A stretch of 64,000 nt of DNA from Flavobacterium nitratireducens (GCF_029625335.1 NZ_CP121111.1:310001-374000), one strand, 5' to 3'; shown: positions 27,757 to 37,782, counted from the first letter of the stretch. Numbers and translations are program-made. Notes: a model not told the origin generated them from the letters alone.

Positions 27757-28821
27757 GGGCAATTTACCTTCTCCTAAAAGTATGGAAAGTGGTTTTAAAC
27801 TATCGGTACGGTCAGCAATGAGTTTTATGATACTCGTAAACGGAATAAATAAAATCATTCCCGCAGCGCCCCATAAAATACCTCCTAGTGTAATCATGAT
27901 GATAATAACCAGGGTGTTTATCTTTAATCGGTTGCCAACTATATATGGGAAAATGATATAAGCTTCTAGGATTTGAACAATTCCAAAAACGCTAATTACA
28001 CCTATTGGGTACCAAATTGAATCAAAAGTAATCCATGAAATAGCTATAGGTAATAGTGATGATATCATAATACCTACGTATGGGATAAAAGTTAATATGG
28101 CAGCTATAAAACCAAATGTAAATGGATTAGGGATGCCAATTATTAATAGTCCAACGCTGTTTAAAAATCCCACAATGATATACACAAATAGCATTCCTTT
28201 TATGAAATTATGATAAGCACTGATGGTTTCTGTTAGAATTTCGAGAACATTATTTTTTTGATCTATGGGAAATGTATGAAGTAAAGCTTCTGTTAACATT
28301 TTTCGGTGAAAAAGTATCAATGCAGAAAATACGGGAATGATAATAGTATAGTATAAAGTGTGTGAAAACGAATAAAATGATGATTCCAGAATAGCTAGTA
28401 CTTGATTTTCCGAATGGTCTATTAGGTTTTTAAGGAAGATAATTTGTTCGGTATTAGTTACGTTAAAATATTGTGCAATTAACACACTTATTTGGTTGAG
28501 AGCTTCTAAAATTTTTATTTTAAAGGGTTCCCATTCTATAACAAATTCTTTGATTTGGAAAATGAGTAAACTCAAAAGACTGATTAATAAAACAAAAACA
28601 ATTGTTAAAGAAAGACCTATAGCGATAATAGGATTAACACCTTTCTTTTCTAACCATTTGCATACAGGATGAAGTATAAAGCTAATAAGTATAGCAAAAC
28701 TTAAAGGGATAAAAAGTAGTTTCCCAAAATATAGAATTATTGATGCTAAAACAAAATATTGTAACAATACTAATCCTGAAATGTTCTTGTTGGTTACAGG
28801 TATTTTAGGAATCAAGTCCAT
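27736..28821 (-). CDS. AI-2E family transporter (PerM-like permease)
   Basis: A 361-residue membrane protein with about eight hydrophobic segments in the arrangement of the AI-2E transporter/PerM family. It contains FIPYVGIMISSLLPIAISWI and, near the C-terminus, IMITLGGILWGAAGMILFIP. Members export AI-2, other small molecules or sodium/protons; the substrate here cannot be assigned. It converges with ackA, and their ends overlap a shared terminator. Confidence 0.9.
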   Translation of the reverse strand: MDLIPKIPVTNKNISGLVLLQYFVLASIILYFGKLLFIPLSFAILISFILHPVCKWLEKKGVNPIIAIGLSLTIVFVLLISLLSLLIFQIKEFVIEWEPFKIKILEALNQISVLIAQYFNVTNTEQIIFLKNLIDHSENQVLAILESSFYSFSHTLYYTIIIPVFSALILFHRKMLTEALLHTFPIDQKNNVLEILTETISAYHNFIKGMLFVYIIVGFLNSVGLLIIGIPNPFTFGFIAAILTFIPYVGIMISSLLPIAISWITFDSIWYPIGVISVFGIVQILEAYIIFPYIVGNRLKINTLVIIIMITLGGILWGAAGMILFIPFTSIIKLIADRTDSLKPLSILLGEGKLPTKKQNP

Positions 28822-28873
28822 AATTAAGATTATTTTTGCTTTAAATTACTAAAAATAATCGATATACCGTCTT

Positions 28874-29977
28874 TTAATCCTTAAAAGTAATGGTGAAGGT
28901 AGAACCTTCGTTTACTTTGCTGTCTAATGAAATTTTGCCACCAAGATTAGTTACGTGTTTGTAAACTAAATACAAACCTATACCGTTGCTGTCAATATGA
29001 TTACTAAATGTTTCGTATAAACCAAATACTTTGTTGTGCACTTTTTCAAGGTCAAAGCCTATTCCGTTATCAGAGATGATTAATTGGGTAGCATTATTTG
29101 TAATTTCAGAACGAATAGAGATATTGGCTAATGTATTCGGTTTGGCATATTTGATAGAATTGGTAATTAAGTTTAAAAAAATACTTTTCAAATAGGATTT
29201 GTTGAATTTGATTATGTCAATTTTCGAAAAATCAATACTTATAGATGCTTGAGAGTTTTGAATTAATGAATTAATTGAAATTAAAACTTCATTCAATGTG
29301 TTGCTTAAGGAAATATCCTCTTTGTTTATGTTGTAATTTTGATTATTAGCATTCAAAAGTTTGATATATTCATTTAAGTTTTCTTTTAGCGTATCAGTAG
29401 TGCTTTTTAGAATATTAATGAATTCTAGAGTTTCTGAATTTTTGATTTCAGCTGTTTCTAAAAGTTCAAAAATGGATATCATATTATTTACAGGGGATCT
29501 TAAATCATGAGCTGTACTATAACTCAAGTTTTTAAACTCCTCGTTTATTTCTGTAAGCCTTTTTAAGTGTAATTTTCGTTCCTCTTCAAGCTCTTTTTTG
29601 TGAGTGATATTTTTAGCTACTGCATAAATAAGTTGTTCTTCTTCAACTGGTATTGAAGTCCAGGATAGCCAAATAACGCGACCGCTTTTAGTTACATATC
29701 TATTTTCAAAATCAAATAAAGGCACCTGATTTTTTAATTCATTTCTAGCTAAACTTGTTTTTTCTTTGTCATTTTCATGAACAAAATGATTGATCGGTCG
29801 TTCTAGTAATTCTTCATTTGTGTATTCTAATAGATTTGAAACTGAGGGGTTTATTCTCTTAAAATATCCGTCGTATCCAGAAATGCAAAACAAGTCATGA
29901 GAAAGATCAAAAAACCTTTCAAAATTGGTAAAAACCTCAAAGTTGCAAACAAATTCATTTTCTTTGTTCTTTGTCAT
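28874..29977 (-). CDS. PAS-domain sensor histidine kinase
   Basis: A 367-residue soluble kinase. A PAS domain covers about 20-128 (FFDLSHDLFCISGYDGYFKR to the PAC segment WLSWTSIPVEEEQ). The H-box is YSTAHDLRSPVNN with H157, the N-box LITNSIKYAKP has N273, and the ATP-binding G1 and G2 boxes are ISDNGIGFD and GIGLYLVYKH. No membrane segment or receiver domain is present, so it senses a cytosolic signal. No response regulator gene is adjacent, making it an orphan kinase. Confidence 0.93.
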   Translation of the reverse strand: MTKNKENEFVCNFEVFTNFERFFDLSHDLFCISGYDGYFKRINPSVSNLLEYTNEELLERPINHFVHENDKEKTSLARNELKNQVPLFDFENRYVTKSGRVIWLSWTSIPVEEEQLIYAVAKNITHKKELEEERKLHLKRLTEINEEFKNLSYSTAHDLRSPVNNMISIFELLETAEIKNSETLEFINILKSTTDTLKENLNEYIKLLNANNQNYNINKEDISLSNTLNEVLISINSLIQNSQASISIDFSKIDIIKFNKSYLKSIFLNLITNSIKYAKPNTLANISIRSEITNNATQLIISDNGIGFDLEKVHNKVFGLYETFSNHIDSNGIGLYLVYKHVTNLGGKISLDSKVNEGSTFTITFKD

Positions 29978-30135
29978 AAATATTTACAAAATAGGGTTAG
30001 ACTACAAGTAAATAGGTTTATTCAAAAAAAGATCTGGGGTGATTTTTATACAAAAATAATTTTTTTTTGGAATTTGGAGTGTTTTTTTATAAAAAAAGAT
30101 TATATTTTTTTAATTACACCAGAGGGTAATAAAAA

Positions 30136-30157
30136 AGGCTTGTTAATAAACAAGCCT
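30136..30157 (-). terminator. Terminator downstream of the outer membrane protein gene
   Basis: AGGCTTGTT and AACAAGCCT pair around an AATA loop. On the minus strand a run of T residues follows, 31 bp past the stop at 30189. Confidence 0.85.
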
Positions 30158-30188
30158 CTGTATCTGAATATTAAAGTTAGGTCATTTT

Positions 30189-31049
30189 TTAAATTTTAAA
30201 AATTCCGCCAAAAGTTATAATTCTTTGGAAAAAGAAAAAATCTTGTTTTGCTTTATCATCTGTACTTTGAGTTGTACGAATGTCTTGCATATTGATGTAT
30301 CCACCTTTTAATTCGCCTTGAATAAAGAAATGTTTGAAAAAAGTAATATTTAAACCCGCTTTTGCCGATAAACCATATCCCGAAACATGAAAATCATCAT
30401 GACGCTCTTTACCTAACAAAGTGGTATTGGTTCTTGGGTATAAAAGTCCAGTTCCTAAACCTTCAGTGATGTTAATTTGTATTTTATCTGTATTTGGAAG
30501 CTTGAATAACGATGAAATGTCGTCAAATCGTGAAACTTCGGTATGCACATAATTCAATCCGTCTGTATGCTCATACATTAAAAAAGTTTCATCAGAAAAA
30601 TTTACAGGTGTATTGTTATAGACCCCATTATGAATTGCTCCAGCTTCTGATAATGGAAGGTTGATATTTCCAGTAACATTTGCAGTTTGATTTTGAGTCA
30701 TTACGTATTTCATATGATCTACACCAATTGAAACGCTATAATGGTCGCTAATAAAATAACCTAAACGTAAATTCGTTTGTGGGATTGTCATTTTCGTTGG
30801 ATTGATATAATCGATATGCCAACCTTTAGGTTTGTCATGTGCTACCATGTTGTCTACTGTAAAATGGTAGTTTTTACCCGTAAAAGTTACATCAGATTTC
30901 GAATAGGATTCTCTGTTACCTCCCCAGTTTATAAAAAATTTTCCTTTGTTGTGAGCTGTGTATTTTTCCTGCGTGCTGATGGTTTCTTGCGCACTAAGGT
31001 TATTTATGAATAATAATGCTGTTATTGCAGCAGTGAATATATTTTTCAC
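30189..31049 (-). CDS. Outer membrane beta-barrel protein of unknown function
   Basis: A 286-residue protein starting at GTG 31049. The signal peptide is MKNIFTAAITALLFINNLSA. The mature part alternates short aromatic-rich strands (FFINWGGNRESYSKSD, LRLGYFISDHYSVSIGVDHM, GLNITFFKHFFIQGELKGGY) and ends in …GGIFKI, the C-terminal aromatic/hydrophobic pattern of outer-membrane barrels. The function is unknown. kdsA lies 17 bp upstream on the same strand, so the pair is probably co-transcribed. Confidence 0.78.
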   Translation of the reverse strand: MKNIFTAAITALLFINNLSAQETISTQEKYTAHNKGKFFINWGGNRESYSKSDVTFTGKNYHFTVDNMVAHDKPKGWHIDYINPTKMTIPQTNLRLGYFISDHYSVSIGVDHMKYVMTQNQTANVTGNINLPLSEAGAIHNGVYNNTPVNFSDETFLMYEHTDGLNYVHTEVSRFDDISSLFKLPNTDKIQINITEGLGTGLLYPRTNTTLLGKERHDDFHVSGYGLSAKAGLNITFFKHFFIQGELKGGYINMQDIRTTQSTDDKAKQDFFFFQRIITFGGIFKI

Positions 31050-31066
31050 TTTTTTTATATTGTTTT

Positions 31067-31885
31067 TTAGAATGAATTAACCGTTTTTCTAATTGCTACT
31101 AATTTGGTCATTAAATCTTCAAAATAGTCTAAATGCAGCATATTAGCACCATCGCTTTTAGCGTTAGCTGGGTCAAAATGGGTTTCAATGAAAATTCCAT
31201 CTACACCTACAGCAATTCCAGCTTTTGCAATGGTTTCAATCATATCTGGACGACCACCTGTAACTCCTGCTGTTTGATTAGGTTGTTGTAATGAATGTGT
31301 AACATCGAGTACAGTAGAAGCATATTGTTGCATAGTAGGGATTCCACGGAAGTCAACAATCATGTCTTGGTATCCAAACATGGTTCCCCGGTCAGTAACC
31401 ATTACATTTTGATTGTTGCAATCCAAAACTTTTTGAACGGCATGTTTCATGCTTTCAGGACTCATAAATTGTCCTTTTTTTAAGTTAACGGTTTTTCCTG
31501 TATTGGCAGCAGCTACAACTAAATCGGTTTGACGTACCAAAAAAGCTGGGATTTGTAAAATATCTACATATTGTGCAGCTTTGTCAGCATCTTCATTGGT
31601 GTGGATGTCTGTTACAGTTGGTACATGAAATGTTTCAGATACTTTTCTAAGAATTTTTAAAGCTTTTTCATCTCCAATTCCCGAGAAACTATCAATTCTA
31701 GAGCGATTGGCTTTTTTGAATGAACCTTTAAATACATAAGGAATTTGTAGTTTGTCAGTAATACTAACAAGTGTATCGGCAATGCGCAATGCCATTTCTT
31801 CTCCTTCGATGGCGCATGGACCTGCAAGTAAAAAGAAATTGCCACTTTCAGTGTGCTTAATTTGAGGAATATTTAGTATGTCCAT
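31067..31885 (-). CDS. kdsA: 3-deoxy-8-phosphooctulonate synthase
   Basis: A 272-residue enzyme that condenses arabinose 5-phosphate with phosphoenolpyruvate to Kdo 8-phosphate for lipopolysaccharide core synthesis. Conserved blocks are LLAGPCAIEGEEMALRIAD, YVFKGSFKKANRSRIDSF, VTDIHTNEDADKAAQYVDIL, LKKGQFMSPESMK, TDRGTMFGY and FIETHFDPANAKSDGANML. The length matches the family. Confidence 0.98.
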   Translation of the reverse strand: MDILNIPQIKHTESGNFFLLAGPCAIEGEEMALRIADTLVSITDKLQIPYVFKGSFKKANRSRIDSFSGIGDEKALKILRKVSETFHVPTVTDIHTNEDADKAAQYVDILQIPAFLVRQTDLVVAAANTGKTVNLKKGQFMSPESMKHAVQKVLDCNNQNVMVTDRGTMFGYQDMIVDFRGIPTMQQYASTVLDVTHSLQQPNQTAGVTGGRPDMIETIAKAGIAVGVDGIFIETHFDPANAKSDGANMLHLDYFEDLMTKLVAIRKTVNSF

Positions 31886-31988
31886 AGGTAAATTTTTGAA
31901 GTTGCAAAGTTAGTTATGATTTGCGACTTAGCGTTTTAATTTCGGATTTTTTTAGTGCAAAAAATGGAACCAATATCTTTTTTGAGCG

Positions 31989-32438
31989 TTATTTTTTAAT
32001 TGTTAGCCCCAAAGGACACATTAAAAATCCTTTTTCATATATGTTAAGGTAAAGCGTAATTGGCTTTTTTTGACCTTCCCATCGAATTTCGTATACATTT
32101 AAAAATCCAGCACCCATAGAAGTCCTTTTAGAAGGAAAAGGGCAGCATGTTTCAATTTTTGTATAAGTAATTTTTTCTCCTTTTGGTCCTGCCAAAGCAT
32201 TTAAAAATCGTTCTTCGTTTAGTTTTTCGTTAGTGGTAGTGTAGTAAAAAATATTTATCGGGTAATCTTTATTATAGCCGTATCGTTTATCCTTGCTGTA
32301 CTCCGTAATGATAAAAGTATTTTCTTTAGAAAGTCTAGGTGTTGGAGCGTTATCATCAACATTGCGTAATGTAGATTTGGTACTAATGCAAGAAGTGATA
32401 AAAAATGATATAATGGTTAAGAGAATCCCTTTCTTCAT
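31989..32438 (-). CDS. Small lipoprotein next to kdsA
   Basis: From ATG 32438 the product is about 149 residues with a lipoprotein signal (MKKGILLTIISFFITSC, lipidated Cys17). A longer frame to 32531 lacks a signal at its start and is unlikely. The mature part contains YPINIFYYTTTNEKLNEERF and a CCPFPSKR motif. Homologues are sometimes annotated '2-dehydro-3-deoxyphosphooctonate aldolase', probably only because they lie next to kdsA; there is no aldolase domain. It likely sits in the envelope. The function is unknown. Confidence 0.75.
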   Translation of the reverse strand: MKKGILLTIISFFITSCISTKSTLRNVDDNAPTPRLSKENTFIITEYSKDKRYGYNKDYPINIFYYTTTNEKLNEERFLNALAGPKGEKITYTKIETCCPFPSKRTSMGAGFLNVYEIRWEGQKKPITLYLNIYEKGFLMCPLGLTIKK

Positions 32439-32603
32439 GTTTTTTTTATTAATCATTTGCTTGAAAATATTTACAAATAGAACCATGGTTACTTTTATAA
32501 GAATACAAATATAAACGTCTTTTTTTGACATTTTTCACATACTACTATTTTCTTTTTTAGTACCTATTCCTATATGTATTGAAAATTGGTATTAATATAA
32601 AAA

Positions 32604-32645
32604 AATCAAAACCAATTGAATGTAGCAATCGGTTTTGATTTTTAA
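32604..32645 (-). terminator. Terminator of the efflux operon
   Basis: A 15-bp stem (AATCAAAACCAATTG with CAATCGGTTTTGATT, one mismatch) and a 7-nt loop lie 27 bp past the DUF2892 stop. A T-run follows on the minus strand, and T residues also follow on the plus strand. Confidence 0.88.
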
Positions 32646-32667
32646 CGAAAATAGTGTTGAGAAATAT

Positions 32668-32853
32668 TTAGTCTTTCACTCCAAATTTTTTCAAAATATC
32701 TTCCAATAAGCACCATTTAGTTATGGATGATTGTAATAAATTCGCCCCAACAAAGGCAGTAAACCATAACCAGTTTTGATTTACATATAGTGCTAAAAAC
32801 AAACTTATTAAAATGAATGTTCCTGCTACGGCTCGTACTATTCTGTTTTTCAT
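32668..32853 (-). CDS. DUF2892 (YgaP C-terminal-like) membrane protein
   Basis: A 61-residue protein from ATG 32853 (MKNRIVRAVAGTFILISLFL); an upstream ATG would add nine residues. Two membrane segments are separated by a short turn (NQNWLWFTAFVGANLLQSSI). CLLEDILKKFGVKD at the end is typical of DUF2892, the membrane anchor found fused to rhodanese in YgaP and near sulfur genes. Here it is the last gene of the efflux operon, about 50 bp after the P-II-like gene. Confidence 0.82.
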   Translation of the reverse strand: MKNRIVRAVAGTFILISLFLALYVNQNWLWFTAFVGANLLQSSITKWCLLEDILKKFGVKD

Positions 32854-32901
32854 ATTTATATTGCGAAGTCGGAAATACACCTCCCTCTAAATTAAAAGTT
32901 A

Positions 32902-33210
32902 TTAATTAGATTTTTCTATGTTAACTACTGCCAAATGAATTTTCGACAAGCTAGTTTGTTTGTTATTAAAATTTTCAACGACTTCAAAAAGATTGTCAAT
33001 GACACTGCTATCTTTTACAAATGCATAGTAAAGCATGGAATTGTTTTCACTTTGTTCACTTCCAAACCAATTGCTTCCCAAGGCTTGTTCTGACGCATCA
33101 TTAAACCCATTTACTTCTTGGTAGCTGTAATTTTTTATCTGAACTTGTTTTAACATTTTTTTGATGTCATCATCAAATTCAGTTATACCGGTTACAATTA
33201 ATAATTTCAT
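32902..33210 (-). CDS. Small P-II-like (ferredoxin-fold) protein encoded after the RND pump
   Basis: A 102-residue protein from ATG 33210, MKLLIVTGITEFDDDIKKML. The segment DDIKKMLKQVQIKNYSYQEV followed by NGFN resembles the P-II pattern DVKEALKEVGI…EVKGFG, and it ends IHLAVVNIEKSN like the last P-II strand. The T-loop region differs, so it is a P-II-superfamily relative rather than GlnB. In the sequence as given, a frameshift fuses it to the RND permease, but the restored permease stop lies 10 bp before this ATG. It may sense a nucleotide or metal and control the pump. Confidence 0.75.
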   Translation of the reverse strand: MKLLIVTGITEFDDDIKKMLKQVQIKNYSYQEVNGFNDASEQALGSNWFGSEQSENNSMLYYAFVKDSSVIDNLFEVVENFNNKQTSLSKIHLAVVNIEKSN

Positions 33211-33220
33211 TTTTTTACAA

Positions 33221-36200
33221 TTATAAGTTTTCAGTTTCTTCTTTATTTTCAGTGCTTGATTCCCATTTTTTCTCTCTGTCATGTAATAGATCAATGGAAC
33301 TACAATTAGTGTAAGTAATGTAGAAACTATAGCGCCAAATACTAATGAAATGGCTAAGCCCTGAAATATTGGATCAAACAAAATAATGGATGCTCCAATG
33401 ACTACTGCTGCTGTGGTTAATAAAATAGGTGTTGTTCTTACAGCCCCAGCTTCGATTATGGCTTGTTTTAAAGGAATACCATCATTGAGTCGGATTTCGA
33501 TAAAGTCAATTAGTAATACCGAATTCCTAACCATAACTCCTGCAAGAGCAATCATTCCGATAAATGAAGTTGCAGTAAAGAAAGCGCCTAATAACCAGTG
33601 ACCTAATACAATTCCAATTAATGATAAAGGAATAGCCAACATCATTACGATAGGTGTTTTAAAGTTTTGGAACCATCCTACAATCAGCATATAGATAATT
33701 ACAATTACCACCATGAATGCTACACCAAGGTCGCGGAAAACTTCCAGAGTGATTTGCCATTCACCATCCCATTTTACAGTAAAATCACTTTCGTCAGATG
33801 GCTGATCCATATACAATTCGTTGATTTTATATCCTTTTGGTAAATTGATTTTTTCCAATTCTTTATCCATTCCCAAAATAGCATAAACGGGACTTTCCAA
33901 TGCTCCTGCCATATCAGCAGTTACATAAACGACACGTTTTTGATCCTTTCTGTAAATTGTTTTTTGCAAAGTATCTTGAACTACTTTTACCAAATCACTT
34001 ACGGGAATCATATTACCCTGACTACCTTTAATTTTAAGGTTTTCAATTTCTTCTAAGCTAGTTTTGTCTTTATCATCAAGAGCCAGTATAATACCTACAT
34101 TGTCATTAGAGTTTTCATCATACAAATTAGAAACTGGGTATTCTTTTAGTAAATAAGTTAAATTACCTACTACTTGTTGAGGAGCTATACCGTTAAGCAT
34201 TGCTTTTTCCTTGTCAATTTCCAGTTTGTATTCTGTTTGGTTATCTTCAACCGTCCAGTCAATATCTACGATTCCATCTGTTTTAGTCAAGATGTCTTTT
34301 ACTTGGCTTGCAACTTTTATTTGTTTATCATAATCAGGACCATAGATTTCAGCAACTAAAGTTGACAATACAGGCGGTCCTGGCGGTACTTCGATAATTT
34401 TTACATTTGCCCCATATTTTTTGGCAATTTTTTGAACTTCCGGACGTACTTCTTTAGCAATGTCATGACTTTGTGGAGATCGATCTTCTTTGTGTAAAAG
34501 ATTCACTTGAATATCAGCCATATTACTTCCACCACGTAAATCATAATGACGTACTAATCCATTAAATGTAATAGGAGCAGAGGCACCAATGTAATTTTGA
34601 TAATTTACCACTTCTGGTTTACTTGCCAAATATTGGGCGATTTCTTGGGTGACAGCTGCTGTTCTTTCGAGGGTAGTTCCTTCCGGCATATCGATTACAA
34701 CCTGGAATTCGTTTTTGTTATCAAAAGGTAGCATCTTCACTAATACCGATTTGGTAAAAAACATTACAACAGAACCTAACAATAATAGTATTGTTCCCGC
34801 AAGGAGAATTTTTTCTTTTAGCACTGCTGTCCAAGAATGGTCTTTCAATTTTGTTGTAGATTTTGTACACCCAGCTGGTTTCAAGACCTTCTGCTTCCTT
34901 GTGCTCTTGTTCTTCTTTTTCTTGTAATAAATGATAGCCTAAATAAGGTGTAACTGTTAATGCTACGAACAAAGATAAAATCATTGCAATCGAAGCACCA
35001 ATAGGCATTGGACTCATATATGGTCCCATCATCCCAGATACGAAAGCCATAGGTAAAATTGCTGCGATAACCGTGAAAGTTGCCAAGATAGTAGGATTTC
35101 CTACTTCGTTAATGGCATATATAGCCGCTTGTTTAAATGGCAATCGCTTCATTTTAAAATGGCGATGCATATTCTCAGCAATAATAATACTATCATCCAC
35201 CACAATTCCTACTACGAATACTAGTGCGAAAAGTGTAATTCTATTCAGCGTATAATCCAACATATAGTAACTGAATAGGGTTAATGCAAATGTTAATGGT
35301 ACTGAAAAGAAAACAACCAATCCACCTCTCCAGCCCATAGCAATCATTACCAAAAATGTTACTGCCAAAATTGCAATACCAAGGTGCATCAATAGTTCAC
35401 CAACTTTGTCTGAAGCCGTTTCACCGTAATTACGTGTTATTTCAACATGAACATCATTTGGAATTAAACTAGTTTTTAGATGATCAATTTTTTCTACGAT
35501 TTTTTCAGATATTTTCATCGCATCGGCTCCTTTTACCTTACCGACAGAAATAGTAACAGCTGGATATTCTGATTTAGCTTCAGCATAATTCACATTTGTT
35601 TTTCCATAACCAAAGGCTATGTAATTTCGTGCTGTTTCAGGTCCGTCCTGAATTTTAGCGACTTGCTTTAGGTAAACAGGCATGTTTTTGTTAATACCTA
35701 CAACCAGATTTTCAACATCTTCGGCTGTTGCCAAAAATTGACCTGTTGTCAACAAATATTCCTGATCTTGCTTTACAAAACTTCCAGATTGAGAACTTCC
35801 ATTATTAGCCTGTATCATTTGCATAATGCCCAAAGCATCAACACCATTTTCAGCCATTTTATCTTTATCCAAAACCACTTTTAAAGCTCGTGTTTGTCCA
35901 CCAATTTCTTTAGTGATGGCCACATCTTTAACTTTTTCAATTTCAGAGGTTACTTCTTCTGCAATTTGTCGCAATTGGAAACCGTCCATTTTTTCGCTCC
36001 AAAGTGTCAGTCCCAACATAGGTACATCGTCAATAGAACGTGTTTTTACAATTGGTTTGTAAACCCCTTTTGGGAACATGTCTTCGTGTTTGCTCAATTC
36101 ATCATACAATTTTACATATGAACGTTCCACGTCCTGACCTACATAAAACTGAACGATTAACATGGCTTGTCCGTTCATTGCCATAGTATGAACGTGCTCA

Positions 36201-36445
36201 ACACCTTTGATATTCATAATGATTTTTTCCAAAGGTTTTGCTACACGGCTTTCAACTTCTTTCGGACTTGCTCCAGGATAACCAACCATTACATCGGCCA
36301 TTGGAACATTAATTTGTGGCTCTTCTTCTCTAGGTATCAGAAAAGAACTATATACACCAATAATCATCAAGGCAACCATCATCAAAATGGTTAGTTTTGA
36401 ATTGATGAAAAAATTGGCAATTTTACCTGAAATTCCTTCTTGCAT
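33221..36445 (-). CDS. RND efflux permease, two apparent frameshifts
   Basis: From ATG 36445 (MQEGISGKIANFFINSKLTI) the product would be about 1,074 residues of an AcrB/MdtC/CusA-type inner-membrane pump. It includes FVVGIVVDDSIIIAENMHRH (the conserved Asp pair region in TM4) and GVMVRNSVLLIDFIEIRLND. The first break is at 34820-34831: …ERPFLDS in one frame, VLKEKILLAGTILLLLGSV in another. The second is in the T6 run at 33266-33271, where one more A would read ERKKWESSTENKEETENL then stop (33221-33223). As given, separate frames cover 36445-34721 and 34884-32902. The substrate is unknown. Confidence 0.88.
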
Positions 36446-36460
36446 TTTTTTTGTTTTTTT

Positions 36461-36596
36461 GGGCGTGACCCTCTCATACTTCGCCAAGCTACGTATTTTG
36501 GGTCGGGCTATTCGTTACAATCTTTTTATTTTGTACTTCGACAAGCTCAGTAGGACAAAATAAAAAGGATTTCCACTGCTATCCCTCACGCGGTGT
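36461..36596. repeat. Dispersed flavobacterial intergenic repeat
   Basis: This segment lies between the adaptor and RND genes. It contains GGGCGTGACCC, GGGTCGGGCTATTCG, a 12-bp inverted repeat (TTTTTATTTTGT at 36523-36534 with ACAAAATAAAAA at 36555-36566), then ACTTCGACAAGCTCAGT in the loop, and GGATTTCCACTGCTATCC with CTCACGCGG. I recall similar blocks in many Flavobacterium intergenic regions. Their role is unknown. Confidence 0.65.
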
Positions 36597-36649
36597 TAAT
36601 GACTAACTATAAATTTGTGACAAATTGATAAACTGTTACAGCAAATTTT

Positions 36650-37729
36650 TTACTGAACACTGACCAAAGCTCCGTTGTACAATTTGCCTTCGGCAGCAAT
36701 AATATAACGCTCATTGGCTGATAATCCAGAAAGAATCTCTACTTGATTTCCAAAGTTTTTCCCAATTCGTAACCATCTTAAAAAGGCAGTATTATTATTG
36801 TCAATAACATAAACCCCTTTTAATTGTCCTTGTGTAATCAAAGCACTTTCGTCTATCAAGATAGGCTGGTTAGCTGCTACATTACTTTCGTTTTGAATTG
36901 GAAACTGTACGTTAACAAACATTCCGGCAAGAATATTTTTATCGGTTTTATCCAAATTGATTTTTACTAAATACTGACCCGCTGTATTTTTTGCAGAAAG
37001 GCTTATTTCACTTACCTTACCAGTTAGTTTTGTATTAGATGATTTTACTAAAACATTTACTGGCATCCCATTTTTAATGGTATTGATGCTATTTTCAGAA
37101 ATCATTGCAGTAATTTGTAATTTTGAGGCACCTTCAATACTTACTAAAGGCATTCCAGGATTAGCCATATCACCCTCTTTTACAAAAGTGTTTGTTACAA
37201 TTCCTGAAAATGGTGCGGTGATATTTGAATATGAAAACTGAGCTAATACTTCGTTTCTCATTTGTTTTGCACCTTCGAGTCCGGCTTTTGCCATTTCATA
37301 ACGTGCAGTCATATCATCTAATTCTTTTTGAGAAGCACTTTGTTGTTTGAACAATGCAACAAAACGATCATAATCTTTTTTAGCATTAGTATAAGCGGCA
37401 GTTGCTTGTAAAATAGAAGCTTCTACTTGTGCTTTTTTAGCTTGTAAATCAGTATTGTTTATACTTACTACTAATTGTCCTGCACTAACTCTTTGTCCAA
37501 CATTTACGTGAACTTTGGTAACATAACCCATCATTCTGGTGCTTAGATTCGCACTGTTTTCGGATTCAATTTTTCCACTTGCTGTTACAAATGAATTATT
37601 GTTGTTTTCAGAAACACCACTCACTTTTACCACAATTGCTGTCTGTGGGGTTACTTGTTCTTTTTTGTCATTACCACATGAAGTTATAATTAGTGTGGAA
37701 ATTGAAAGGATTGCTATTAATTTTTTCAT
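36650..37729 (-). CDS. RND periplasmic adaptor (membrane fusion protein)
   Basis: About 359 residues from ATG 37729, a lipoprotein (MKKLIAILSISTLIITSCGN, lipidated Cys18). The biotinyl-lipoyl hairpin domain includes GYVTKVHVNVGQRVSAGQLV, followed by a coiled-coil hairpin (ILQATAAYTNAKKDYDRFVA … QKELDDMTARYEMAKAGLEG) and the second lipoyl half (NITAPFSGIVTNTFVKEGDM). It bridges the RND permease and TolC-type channel. It lies between those two genes, with 44 bp from the tolC-like gene. Confidence 0.93.
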   Translation of the reverse strand: MKKLIAILSISTLIITSCGNDKKEQVTPQTAIVVKVSGVSENNNNSFVTASGKIESENSANLSTRMMGYVTKVHVNVGQRVSAGQLVVSINNTDLQAKKAQVEASILQATAAYTNAKKDYDRFVALFKQQSASQKELDDMTARYEMAKAGLEGAKQMRNEVLAQFSYSNITAPFSGIVTNTFVKEGDMANPGMPLVSIEGASKLQITAMISENSINTIKNGMPVNVLVKSSNTKLTGKVSEISLSAKNTAGQYLVKINLDKTDKNILAGMFVNVQFPIQNESNVAANQPILIDESALITQGQLKGVYVIDNNNTAFLRWLRIGKNFGNQVEILSGLSANERYIIAAEGKLYNGALVSVQ

Positions 37730-37782
37730 AATATTCAATTGTAATTATCTTTTCTTTTCTTAAGATTCGTTGGGTTATACTA

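Noticed and set aside
32902..34884. Long frame joining the RND C-terminus to a P-II-like domain as a novel fusion protein
   Set aside because: The restored frame gives a normal permease tail and stop before a separate ATG; the fusion depends on one missing A.
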